In this document: one piece after another, positions 40,239 through 51,829 of the stretch
Layout: every line of letters starts with the position of its first letter
Numbering within the stretch: position 1 is the first letter of the stretch
Source of the DNA: Chaenocephalus aceratus
Taxonomy: Eukaryota; Chordata; Actinopteri; Perciformes; Channichthyidae
Reading direction: 5' to 3'
Assembly: GCA_023974075.1 (NCBI GenBank)
Contig: CM043791.1
Span: 26,514,142 to 26,578,141, forward strand
DNA length: 64,000 nucleotides
Program-made: the position numbers and the translations under genes
The notes under the pieces: generated by a model
What the model saw: only the letters and a program-made list of their open reading frames with translations
The model's database searches: none
What the model was told of the DNA's origin: nothing

Positions 40239-41955
40239 CTACATGCTGACCAACAGGGAGGGGTCAGACAAATAGAAGTGACAGTCTGACATGAGACAGC
40301 ACCTCGATACGATAGACAAATTGAGGTGAACTCTTCAACCTCCGGACCCCGAACACTGCACACAGGAACTAACTTACAGTGAGCACACACATGTGCATGC
40401 GCACACTCTGGTTACAGGTGCATGTGAGTAGCAGACATGTAGAGGTTGTTATGACGCATGCACAAACACATTGAAACAGAGAGTAAACTGTGTGAACAAA
40501 GTCTGCGGGAGCTACTGTATCCCTGTTATACTTAAGACCCATGCGTTCCCACAGTTTGAGTCAGCACACGGTATCCCTGCCAGAGTGCAGTCTGTAAAAC
40601 GGGTAATGAATGAGGCAGGAAACTATGTTGGATTCAGTACATACAGCCTAACCAGATGCATTAAAAGCATTCAGAACTATATTGAACCTTATGGGGCCAG
40701 CTTGTGTTGAAATCAAATGTGTTTGCACATACTTCTTTCACATTCATGGTTTCTTTTGTGCAGTTGGCGATTGACCAATAGAGAAAGCTCCCACTGTCAA
40801 TCTACACACATGCCAACAAGCACACAGACAGCTTCAAGTTAAGATCCACTTTGTACGGAAACAAGACACACGAAAACATCATTTTACCCTACTGTTTTGC
40901 ACATGCACACATGAAGTGAATACACACACAGACACCAACTTGCAGTACCTTTGTGTTGGCACTAAACAACCTCTCATTTGGGCATATATATAAAACATGC
41001 CAATCCATAAATCAGATGATAATTGAGTAGTACTGTGCCAGTAATAAACAGAGTAGTATAAACAGCCAGTGTGTGGGCTGGATACACCACCTCCCGCTGG
41101 CATGCTGCTGTCTGCCTTCCTGGCAAACTCAAATACACACACACAAACACACACATACACAGGCAGGCACACAAACACACAGACATGCACACACACGGAC
41201 ACACGCTGAATGCCTTTACAGTAATGCAAAGACATACCCAAAACCACTTACCTGTTGGGTTTACCGCCACGTATGTGAAAACACGGAATGACATGAAGGA
41301 AAACACACATGATAGCAATGAAATGGGAAGAAGCTTAGCGGAATTCAACACAACAGAGAGGCTATAAGTCTCCAGTGACATAAGACAGGAAACATATAAA
41401 GTCTCTCATTGTGTTATTGCGGTGACAGGAATAAGGACTGAGATGTTTTGCTGTAAATGCATTATCCATTTACCGTCCCAATGGGATAGTCAATTCTCCC
41501 TGGGAGTTAGATTTGAGCCAAAATTCCTCCATTTCCAACTTTATACCTGGGAACATTTATAATAACCTAACATGTCATTCCATGATGTCAAAAGTGATGG
41601 CTACTGACAGTGTTGGTGATATTAAGAAATACTTACCCAGGTCTGCAGATACATGAAGCAAATGATAAGAAATTAAACCAAGTGATTAAAAACCTCACTT
41701 GCATAGGTCACAATGTGCATTTCTAGTTTCTAGTGTGATTACATCAGGCAAAAGGCATGACAGCGTGGAAGTGGTTTCAAGTGCAGGGAGGACACAATCT
41801 AGACAGTTTATGTCTCATGGATTACTCTTTTATACACCACTTAGGAAAGATTTGAGATCTGAGAAAGATCCGGTCACTTGGAAGGACACTGCTCTCTGAG
41901 GACACCCACATGGTGTGTTGTTATGGATATATATGATTGAAGTTTGGACCCTCAC

Positions 41956-42149
41956 CTCTCAAGGTCAGCAATTTTCTTCTCCTTGAGCAATTTGTCCATT
42001 TCAGCATCCCTCAGAGCCATCATTAGCCTCTCAACCTCCACTTGTGATTTCCCAGAATCCTCTTTGTTGCGAGCCACTTCCTGCTCCAGAAGCCTCAGAC
42101 GGTCTGTGATGTCTGGACACTTCCGGACTGCTTCTTCTATGTTTTGGGT
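41956..42149 (-). CDS. erc2: erc2-like coding exon 4 of 8 (coiled coil)
   Basis: This 194-nt exon opens in phase 0 after a CCCCCCAAG acceptor and ends two bases into a codon at GAGAG|GTGAGG. The product runs TQNIEEAVRKCPDITDRLRL through LEQEVARNKEDSGKSQVEVE to KEKKIADLE. It aligns with the family block recalled as the DECGKAQAEVDRLLEILKEV region followed by KDKKIAELE. The Asn-Ile-Glu near the start is shared with mammalian ERC2 and not with ERC1. This is again coiled-coil scaffold. The two-base overhang (AG) needs a downstream exon that begins with one base completing an Arg or Ser codon. The candidate at 35207-35300 supplies G, giving Arg. Confidence 0.92.
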
Positions 42150-42905
42150 CTTGGGGGGAAGAAGAGGATACATGAGAGAAAGTAATATCCTGCACGGATT
42201 ATTTAGGCCATCTCATACAAGGCTTTTCAAGGGCTGCTCTTTTTAAACATTATTTTCGGACATAACTTTACATTTAAACTTTGTCATATACTTCAACACG
42301 CATTAGCCTTAGCTGGTCTTTGTCAGCAAATAACACACTCTTCTTCTGTACTCCTTATAAACCACCTACAGATTTATTTTGGATAATTTCAGCATTGCAA
42401 AATATGAATTAACTAAGTTAGTTAGTCAATAGAATGTACAACACAATCATGAAGCTGCACCTTAAAAAACAATATATTTCTAAGTGAAAAACCTCAATTT
42501 GTACTTGTATCATGGTATGATAGAATTATGGAAAATATTATGCTAATACCTCAATATGCTACTTTGTTAACTGTAAGTATTAGCATGCTATCCTGTTTCA
42601 GGTGAAAGGCCAACTCTAGGGGATAAAAGCTGAGCGTAACAAAGGACACCTGAAGTTAATAAACTACAAGTGAGGCTGTGGGGCAGCTGAAGTCTGACCA
42701 AGCAGAGTTAAGAATGAAAGGGAACGGTTTAAAATGACAAAGGAAAGATATGACTGATGGATGTTGAGCTAAGCGTGACAAAATACAGCTCAGACAGATA
42801 AAAGTTAGTCTGGCAACAGAGAGCAGAGCATCTGAGATGTCCTAAAATGGCCTCACACATACACACGAGCACCAACAACCAAGAAGCATTAAATACATGA
42901 CTTAC
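42150..42905 (-). other. short intron between erc2-like exons 3 and 4
   Basis: This 756-bp intron is phase 0. I see nothing in it other than the splice sites. Confidence 0.7.
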
Positions 42906-42947
42906 TGTGGGGCTTCGTGCTGGGGGTCCATCTACTTTGGCTGTTGC
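42906..42947 (-). CDS. erc2: erc2-like small 42-nt exon (3 of 8), proline-rich
   Basis: This is a 14-codon exon with near-ideal splice sites: acceptor TTTGCCTTCTAG and donor ACA|GTAAGT. It is phase 0 at both ends, so it can be included or skipped without shifting the frame. It encodes ATAKVDGPPARSPT, which is rich in Pro, Ala and Gly and cannot extend a coiled coil. It falls where mammalian ERC1 has a short variable Ala-rich linker before the next helical block. It is called coding because the sites, phase and position between two recognised exons agree; no sequence match to the family supports it. It may be alternatively spliced, which is inference from its size and phase. Confidence 0.65.
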
Positions 42948-45680
42948 CTAGAAGGCAAAGTAAAAACAGAGTTTAAGAACCAGGTACAATATACAATTTA
43001 ACATTTTCTAAGACTGAAGATTGGAGACTGACTGTAACTGTATACAAGGTCAGTTAGGTCCTGCAGATGTGGTCAGGGTCACCGTCTATCTGAAGCAGAA
43101 CCAGTCTGTGCCTTCATCCGCTATCATCATTTCATCATTTCATCACCCCCCCCTTCTTCTCTGCTGACTGATTTTGTGTGGTTTGTGTCTATCAGTTGCC
43201 CCCCTGGGGCTTCTGTCAGTAGAGTTTGGAGTTCAGTCATTATCATTATAAAATTACTGTCTCTCCCTGTATGGCTGCGATTTTATGAGACCACCAAACC
43301 TCTCCAAAAGTAAAATGTTGAAAAAAACAGAGAAACACTGATGAATTCTTTCTTCTCTGAGAAAAATATCCCAGAGGAAGTTTGTACCCTAGAATTATCT
43401 TTCTCTCTACTTGTCTCTGTTTCGCTTGGCCTTTACTCTCTGTCTACTGTGTTTGTGAAGATTGGTTAACTTGTTGAAACAGCTGAGGCCACTCGTTTAA
43501 ACATCATCAAGTGAGAGCGCACAAACACACACATACAGTACACTCACACACAGCAATTTATTGTCAGGTCTACATAGGTCTGGTCTGTTATTAAAAAACA
43601 AACAAAGAATGACTGTCAACTATTACCGCTAGCCAATTCTTTACCATTTAAAAAAAAAAACTAGATGAACCAATTGTATACATGGGCCTCTGTATATGGG
43701 AGATACAGTACAGCCATGGGCACATGTGTTTTTAGATACAGTCAGATAGCTCAGCAATAAACCGTTTACACCATTTATTTAAAACACACACTTATAATGT
43801 CTATGACTTTTGTTTTATTTTAGTCCTGCCCCGGGTATATATGAGTTTGACTGACTGTCTACAATATGTGCCACATGTGACCTAAACAGCCCCATAAGCT
43901 TGTCACTGTGCTGCCTGTGTATACAGACACATGCCTTTACTGGATATTAAAAACAGTGAACTAGAGATTGAAAACAAGTGAAAAAGGGGTAAAAGTTGGT
44001 CCTCAGGAAGGAAAGCAGAGTCATTGTTTTAACTCCTCCTCACCCCCATTACCTCTGCACCTAGCCTCACACACACACACATCAAACCCAATCTGAGCTT
44101 GCACAAAATGCATTAAGGCTAAGTAGACCAGAGTTTATGTTCTTACGTTGGAAAGTACAGAGAGGGGAAAAGCAGGAGCTAAAAGACAGCTGGTCCAACA
44201 GGAATTAGTGATATTATGACAGGAGGGGGAAGACCAGTAAAGATACGATTACATATTTGGTCACTGAAATTATTATTATCATTCCTGGAAATGTCTCTGA
44301 ACTGTAAATATTACAAATAAGTTAAATATGTGTGGCCACCATGGATCTAAACTGGGTCACAGGATACCCAGCACCTATCTGTTTTACTCCTGAGGGTAAT
44401 AACTGTCTCGAGTATATAATATATCGTAGATATGACAGGTTTCTATCTCATTAAAGATAAGTCAGTGCAAACAATCAATGTCTGATAAATCTAATCTTCA
44501 TATTTTCTTCCAATAAAAAAAAAAAAAAAAGGAATAGGAAAAAGTGTCATGTATGTATCATAAGGATAAGACATTTGCCTGGTTGGAAACATAGTTTTTT
44601 GAATAGGACAAAAGTGAGTTGAGGTGTGGTGCCTCCTTGCTGATTTACGCCAACCCTATCTGAAAAGGTCACATGCAGCCTTCCCTTAGGTGCTTTACAA
44701 TGTTCTCTTTGAAGAACTAGTGTTTAGTTTCAGAAGTCCTTTATTAACTTCGGAATCAACAAATATTGTTTTATGGGAAGTGGATGAGGAGGCAGTGAAG
44801 TCAACAAAGCTGTGAGGTCAAGATAAAAAGATCCACTCATAGCTCGACTGAGTCAGCGATACAAACATCTGCAGACAGTGTGTGGGCCACAGCATATCTG
44901 CATGAGGTAAATGGCCGTCAGGCAAAAAGCTTATTCCTCAATGTTCGTATGAATTTCAGAAATATGAGATTATCGTCAATTGAGGCTATTGCTAATACGA
45001 CTTTAGAGTTGTTTTAGAAACTTTAAAGCATTTACTATAAGAAGCTGGTTTGCAAAATAAAATGTATTATTCAGATGTATTAATATTTTGTGGAGTTACA
45101 GCAATATTTAAGTTGCATTAACAAAAGGGATTGAGGGTTTGAACACATTTTCTTAGGATTGTTTTAATTTAGCTAATTAAGACCAAACAAAATTTGCTGT
45201 CTAGTTTTAGGTCAACACTGGATGAATCTTTATAGCAGAAATATTTTTTTAAAGTAGTACAATAACATCATTTTGTTTTCCGCCAACAAATGTCTGCCCA
45301 TTTCAAGCAAACGATTGGAGACAAAACTATTATTGACTTTTGATGACCAGTTTTTTCTACTCCATGATTGAAAGCTGAGCAACATTCTTGTTTTGAACAG
45401 GCTGTTTTAAAGAAAAAGAAAAAAATTAGCAGTGAAGTTTTGTATTGGTATTAAATCTACAGTGTCACACACACTTTTTGCTGCCCCCTCTGAATCTGGC
45501 GGCTCTGGTGAGGATTAGGCATCTTACTGGCGACAGGGGAGACAGACTGGGCCTTTCAGTGCCAGGGACAGGTGTAAAGGGCACCAACGGATTTTTTCTG
45601 ATGTAGAAACAACCAACAGTTGTATACATTTTAAATTACCGGGGTTTTTTTTAGCTTGTGAGGTTGCTTGAGGTGCACGT

Positions 45681-45712
45681 ACGCACGCACGCACGCACGC
45701 ACGCACGCATGT

Positions 45713-45783
<71 letters not shown>
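45681..45783. repeat. compound (ACGC)n-(AC)n repeat
   Basis: Seven ACGC units (45681-45709) are followed, after CATGT, by about 68 bp of AC. Confidence 0.95.
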
Positions 45784-45786
<3 letters not shown>

Positions 45787-46375
45787 AGATACCTGCTAAA
45801 TGTCAGGCGCACTGGTGCTACCTATGAAAATGTTTAGTCGCACTTGACAGACTTTTGGTAACACTCTGGAGCCCTGCTAAAGCAAATGGCGCATGCGAAC
45901 GTATATGTATGTGTGGAGAGTCGGTTTGATCAGAATCTAATCTCAGGCACCATGTCAGTTCACCTCTGACCTACTGAGTATTACAGCCCTCACAACCTGT
46001 CACACTCCACTGCACTACAATAGGATCAAACACACTTTGTGACGGCTTTTGTGTCCAACTATTAGTTTTTGTTTTTATTTTATTGGGTGCCAGTCTGGAG
46101 ATATCCTACCAAAAGTTGTATAGGGAAAAATCTCTCAAGCAAACACAAATATTGTGTGCCTTAATTGTAAAATAAATTACATATACAACCTCAATAAAAG
46201 TAAACATTTGTAACACAAAGACCTTGAACAGTGTTTCAAGGTGTTTTTCAGTATTTTCAAATAATTATAAATTGCATTAAGAAAAATTACAGAGACAGTC
46301 TTCTTTGAAATAGGCAAACTAAATATGTTTTACTAAAAACAATGACTAATCCTGTACTGTGACATTGTTAGGAAG

Positions 46376-46430
46376 GACACACACACATACACACACACAC
46401 ACGGACACACACGCACACACGGACACAGAC
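46376..46430. repeat. imperfect AC repeat
   Basis: This is an AC run with ATAC, ACGG and ACGC interruptions. Confidence 0.85.
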
Positions 46431-47636
46431 CAACAAAAAGCAGTTTGCATTCATCAGACATTAGGGTTTTACTGACTACTGTTTCTTTTAGGGAAGGCAC
46501 ATTTTTTCATGATGATGATGATGGCAATTTAAATGACTTTGCTACAACTTAAACACATGCAGACACTCATATATCCGCACAAACATGCATTCAACAGTCT
46601 AGTCTGTGCTGGCAGGCATGCACAGGCACACTCACACACACATACTAACAAATATATACACACAAACATCTGTGTTTCTGAATAATCTTCAAGTTTACAT
46701 AACAGGTCTGATTGCTGTCGAGTACACAACATATTCCAATTATGGCAACACTTCTGTCAGAGTGTGAATCTACTGGCTGCAAAGAGTTACTGAGATGCTT
46801 TGCTTTCATGTGGTGCCTCGTCAACATTCAACAAGATATCATTTCACAGGAATTAAATGTGTGTATGCTTTTTATGAGAATAAAAAAAACATTCTCATAA
46901 ATTCTGGCAGGGCGAGATTCTGTCCTGGCTTGTAGGCCTTGGAGAGGAAAAAGAGGGAGAAAAAAGACAGCCAGGCTTTGACTTGGCACCTGAACAGGGA
47001 TAGAGGGATCTTTTACGTCCATAAATCACTCTCCCTTAATTCATCCCTTTATCCTGTGGGACAAAGTGCAGGCAGGCCCTTTGCTCGGGAGTTGCTAACA
47101 ATATTGTGGATGCGCACAGGGAGGTAAGAGTGGAATGACTATTACAGTAGATGTACGCAGTGTAAATACAGGGTGCAAGCAGGGTATTACACCAATGCAG
47201 AGTGGTTGTAAAGTTAATTATTTTCATTCTTTATGTACAATAACATATAATTATAAAGTGTCTTGATGTTCCTTTTGAGATTTCAGAAGTAAAAGATTTC
47301 GAGAAATGTGTTTGTTTTATGAGGTCTGTTTGGCTCATTGAAGAGACTGACAGAAGTGTGGAAGCATGTGCAACTCTGTTATGATGTGGATGCCGATGAA
47401 ATATTGATTGCCGTTTGTCTGCTGTCCACACACATACCAGACTGCCAATCCTGTGTACAGTGCTCATATCCACATGCAAAGTTTGAACCACAGGGTTTGT
47501 TTTGGATATTTTAAATTCAATGCAATACAATAGCCAACACATATTTACCTGAACTACCAACAATGCATGCCACGCACCTTTTTCTATTTACAAAACATCA
47601 CATTCTATTACCTTGATCAAAACAATCCATACTGAC

Positions 47637-47825
47637 CTCTTCATCAGGCCTCTGGTTTGTGGACAGCACGGCGATGGCAGGCTGACTCTGAGTCAGTTTC
47701 AGGGGCTGCAGTACTGAAAGTTTGTCCTTTAATAGCTGGTTCTCCTTCCTCATCAGTTCCAGCTCCTCCATGCGAACCCTGTCTTCCCGCTCCTTCTGAT
47801 CGCGCAGATTCTCAATCACACGCTC
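47637..47825 (-). CDS. erc2: erc2-like coding exon 2 of 8 (coiled coil, then divergent tail)
   Basis: This is a 63-codon exon, phase 0 at both ends, with acceptor ACTAACTCAG. The first 40 codons (ERVIENLRDQKEREDRVRM and on to KDKLSVLQ) follow the ERC family pattern of ERIIERLKEQRERDDRER and continue the coiled coil. The last 23 codons (PLKLTQSQPAIAVLSTNQRP, then DEE) do not resemble the expected continuation, which in mammalian ERC proteins stays helical (LTEKESSLIDLKEHASSLAS). The chosen donor GAG|GTCAGT is not ideal at +3, but it ends in phase 0 as the next exon requires. A stronger-looking AAG|GTAATA donor at 47611 would end the exon at 47612 and break phase. The first half is certain; the exact 3' end is less so. 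Confidence 0.85.
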
Positions 47826-50800
47826 CTGAGTTAGTAAAAGAACAACAGATAAGAGAGGTTTGATAAGAGATGGGAGTAGGAGTATAGTAGGGACAATAGG
47901 TATTATTTGCATAAATGTTTGTTCAGATTTAAAAACTGTGGGTTTTGCTCCCAGTGTGTAAAAGATTTTCAGCCCTGTGTGATTACCGTTTTATTTTCCT
48001 GTCATTATAAAAAAATCGGAACCAAAGTCTGCTTAGGCTTGCCAGCATCTCTTGCAAAATCAGGCCACAGACAAACTCATAAAGGCCTGACATAAATAAT
48101 AGGGCCATAAATAATAGCAGGGTCAAGAGAAGATCAGAGCAGTAGAACACAGAGAGACGGAGGAAGTAGGAGAAGGGTTGAGGGACAGAGATAGATTTAT
48201 TGAAAGTTGGACAGAACAGTAGATCACATCCTAACGGCTTCTCATCACCTGCTATTAAACCAAGCTGGAGTGTTTATATCATCATGTTCTCTTTTCTTTA
48301 ATCACACTGGACAGCAAGAGGACTAAGGATTTGGCCATTGGCCTGAGACCAGGTCCACACCATGGGTGGCGAAGCATGCAAGGTGTGTGTAGTAGGTCGT
48401 GTTAAGGTGTATGTGTGTGTGTGTGTTTAGGTGTGGACTGAAGTGATTATCAAGGTGTTTACTCAGGTGTTTATTTAGGCATAGAGCACAGCTCAGCAAT
48501 GACGCTTTACGATGTGGCATCGCCGCATGATTGGCAGCTTTAAACTTCGGGGTAATTGGACAAATACACCCACTAACTAGACCTGGCACAGTAATGCACT
48601 GCATAGTGAGCTATAGACGAGAGGGTGAGAGAGAACGAACAGAGGGAGAGAGACCACATGGCTAATAGGGCCTGGGTGTTTTCCCCACATTTTGAAATAT
48701 CTCTAGGATGGAGTTCAGGGAAAAGAGACCGGGATGTGATAATTAAATCTGCCTTTATAAGGCTTAAGTATGGAGCATACTATACATAAACAAAACACAA
48801 ACACACACACACACATAACATCACAGACAGGGACACACACGCACACAAACAAACACACACATACACACATACATAAAAGCACCAAAGAGCAGGGCTCGTT
48901 GGGCACAATGCCCTCGTCTGTTAATTAGAACCACAGTACTGTGGCTGGCGACTGGCTCCAAGAGCAGGTTTGTGACAGGGAGTGTGATTAGCAACACACA
49001 CACTCACTCTTGTAAACACATTACACACACCCTGTGTTGACCACAAAGTCTGAAAAGCTCGCCAATGTTCTCCTCATCACAGCTGAATTATATGTAGGCT
49101 GCATCAGAAGTGGTTTCTGGGTAAACAGATGGGCCAAGGCAGAAAAGGGATTTGCAGTTTATAATACCATTATGCTATTCATTTCAAAGTCTGTCAGCAA
49201 CATAAACAAATGTAGGTGATAAAAGATCATTTTAAGTGAAAACATCTACGTACTGAATGAAAAACACATCAGCCAAGATCTTGTCTATTAAAAGACTGAT
49301 TTCGGAGAACACAAAGCATTTTTCCTTGTTGATTCAATGGATGCTAATTCAGTGTCGATCAAGTAAAATACAGACTTAAAATCAAAGGACATGTTCACAG
49401 CCTACTGACAAACACCCGCACATATATATGTGATCAAGCACCCTCCTGTCTGACTCCACTTAACCTGCTGTCCCATGATCAGTCAAAGCACTTACCATTG
49501 TGTAAAAACACATGATGTTTATTGAGTGGGCACTGTAAGCTGACTCAGCGCTAATGATGTTCCGCCGATTTAGAATTGCTAAAAAAAAAACATGGAGTTG
49601 ATTTCATTAGATTGGAAATTGTTTGAACTTTGACCTAGCATTAACACCACCTTTCAAAATGTCAGTAATGAAGCATATCACTAGTTCAGGCAGAGCACTG
49701 AAGTCACGCTTGTATTGGCTAATTGGGATCAGCTGTTTTCAGTTCGCTGAGCAATGATTGGCTCACTCAGTTGTGGCTTGTAACATCCAATCTTTAGCAA
49801 GCAGACATACAGAGCAGATATCATAACCTTACGTTGTGTAGATGATGAAGCTCATGCTAATGCCATTTGCTGTCCCCGAACACTCCACCTCCCTAACCTC
49901 CTTTTCTTTTGTGTTTTTCTTTTTTTTGGTTGATCTGACTGGGTAAACACAAGTAACACATGCTAGTTTTACACACAGACATGTATAGGCATAAACATGC
50001 ACAAATAGACTATGTGCACATGGGAACACACATAAAAAAGTGGCAGCCACGGGCAAAACAAGATATATGGCTGGACACCCACATCTGTCCTAACTGGGAA
50101 CTCTATAAACTCTTAAGCAGCAGCAGGTGCCGACAACATGTAAACCAGCATCCATCTTTTAGCCTGCAGTGCAAACAAACATGTAAATGGGAACCATTAT
50201 TTAGCCTGCAGCGCCAAAGCAATCATTTTTTAAGACTTTAGTACCAAAGAAATGTCTGCTAGCCACAACTTCAAACATTCTACAAACTTAAGCAAGATCG
50301 AGTCACACTGAAATCAAGCCAAGCTAACTACATTGCAAAAGGTTTATGTAAAAGAAAAAAACGTTTAGCTTTCAAGTTTCCCGCAGTTGCTATTTACCTG
50401 GGAATATGGCAAAATCAATGGGGTTATATTGGGTACAAAACTGAGTCTGTGTGATGAAATGTACCGCCTTTGACACCACAGTAGCCAGCAAGACCATTCA
50501 TCTTCAGTATAGTGAGGCTGAGGTGAGGCTCTATGGAGACCAGCTGCTCTCTCATGTTTCCAGAAAAACAACAAAAGCAGCATGTTTACGATCAACATCC
50601 GGATCATACACTCACCCGGCCACGGATGTGAAGTCTGTTCAGTTCACCTTGATTCACATGGCAGTTCAGCTATGAGCTTTTATGCAGCAGTGTGTCTTCC
50701 AATAAATATGGGTGCTCATTATACTATTTGCCTCGGCTGTGTGGGCTAGTAAATCCAAAAATCAATTATAATGATATTTGACTAACATTGGACCGGCATT

Positions 50801-51691
50801 GTATAAATGACATTGAGACTTTCCAGACTTTGTCTCTCTCTCATTATGTTCACACACGGTACCAGTTGCTAATCTTTTCTTCTATATGTGTGTGGCTGTT
50901 ATCAGTTATTGAATTTCCATCCCAGTCTGATCCGTTGAAACTGTATTCCTCTTGCTAGCTCTGTCCTTTCTCTTCTTTTCTCATATGTCTAGCAGAAGTT
51001 ACTCGTTTTTTACTCAGCCTCCACCCTTACATTCCTTGACCTCTCCCTCCCTTAATTCTGGGGCCACCTCTTCCATCAGGGCTGTGCCTCTTCTGCCATA
51101 CGGCTTTTCCATCCCTCCATTCCTCCCCCTTTCAAAACTTCCATCCTCCTCTTATTCTATAGATCATCGCCTCCCTATGTTCGGCTTGGTTATAGACAGG
51201 GACTAATCCTCTGTCTATGTTCACCTTAGACCTCCCCATCCCTTCTCTCCCTTACTGTTTTCTAAGAGGACCTCATCTCCTGTGGTCCCAGCCCTATAAA
51301 TCTGGAGGTTGTGTCGGTAAATTATGGCAGTGAGTCATAACAAACCACGCAACTTAATTAAGCCGTATGCCGGATACCAGCTTACAGAAAGAGCAGTGTG
51401 CCTCAATGGGTAAACATTTACCGACTCTTCAAGACCAAGTGGTGGTCAAATAGTTTCATTATGTGTGTTTTTTATTGTCTGCATCTAAAACCAAGCTTTA
51501 GTTGTCTTCATTTATAGTGTGCATAATTCTTCACACCATCGACCCAGCAACTATTCTAACATACTGTAGCAACCTCAACCCTCACCTTGAGTCCGTCTTC
51601 TCGGCAGTAGGTGTTTGCCTTTTTTTAAAACGTACAACCTTCTCAACAATGCCATCCGTACCCTCGCTTCACCCCTCCCTCTTTGCTGTAC
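47826..51691 (-). other. intron between erc2-like exons 1 and 2
   Basis: This 3.9 kb intron is phase 0 with recognised exons on both sides. Apart from short AC runs near 48415 and 48800 I see nothing notable. Confidence 0.85.
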
Positions 51692-51829
51692 CTTTTCTGA
51701 CAGGGCTTCCTCCAGAGTGGAGAGGGCTGTGTCTGTGTTGCTGGAGTCAGTTTGGAGGCCTTGGACCCTTTCCCTCAACCCAGCCAGCTGTTTGTCCTTA
51801 TCCTTTAACTGCTCCAACAGGTTTTCAAT
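51692..51829 (-). CDS. erc2: erc2-like coding exon 1 of 8 in the window (coiled coil)
   Basis: This 46-codon exon of an ERC/ELKS/CAST family gene is in phase 0 at both ends. On the minus strand it is preceded by a pyrimidine-rich TTCTCTTTTCAG acceptor and followed by an AAG|GTACAG donor. The translation starts IENLLEQLKDKDKQ and contains LQTDSSNTDTALSTLEEAL. From memory, this motif is nearly identical in mammalian ERC2, while ERC1 has Ala-Asp-Thr-Thr in the variable position, so ERC2 is the better match. ERC2 is a cytosolic scaffold of the presynaptic active zone that binds RIM, liprin-alpha, Bassoon/Piccolo and Munc13. This segment is part of the long central coiled coil, with charged and leucine heptads visible throughout. 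The preceding exon, expected to end in Lys-Lys, was not found between here and 64000, so the gene starts outside the window. The ERC family is certain; the exact fish paralogue is less so. Confidence 0.93.

Larger units (their letters stand above)
42948..47636 (-). other. intron between erc2-like exons 2 and 3
   Basis: This 4.7 kb intron is phase 0. It holds an ACGC plus AC array (45681-45783) and an imperfect AC run (46376-46430). The family normally encodes a further helical block (SSLIDLKEHASS through KLEAQLKK) at this point of the protein. I searched for it on the minus strand and did not find it. Confidence 0.65.

Noticed and set aside
40974..41381. Minus-strand open frame with an excellent CAG|GTAAGT donor near 41251
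   Set aside because: The frame would end in the wrong phase for the ERC gene, the peptide is hydrophobic and unlike the family, and there is no supporting acceptor.
41636..41642. Six-base exon between CTGCAG and GTAAGT on the minus strand
   Set aside because: The sites look good, but a 6-nt exon does not supply the required 3n+1 length and nothing else supports it.
45515..45545. Possible ERC exon with CCA|GTAAGA donor
   Set aside because: The short open peptide has no family similarity and no length or phase that helps the gene model.
47612..47636. Alternative longer 3' end for the exon at 47.7 kb, with donor AAG|GTAATA
   Set aside because: It would end one base into a codon and put the next phase-0 exon out of frame.
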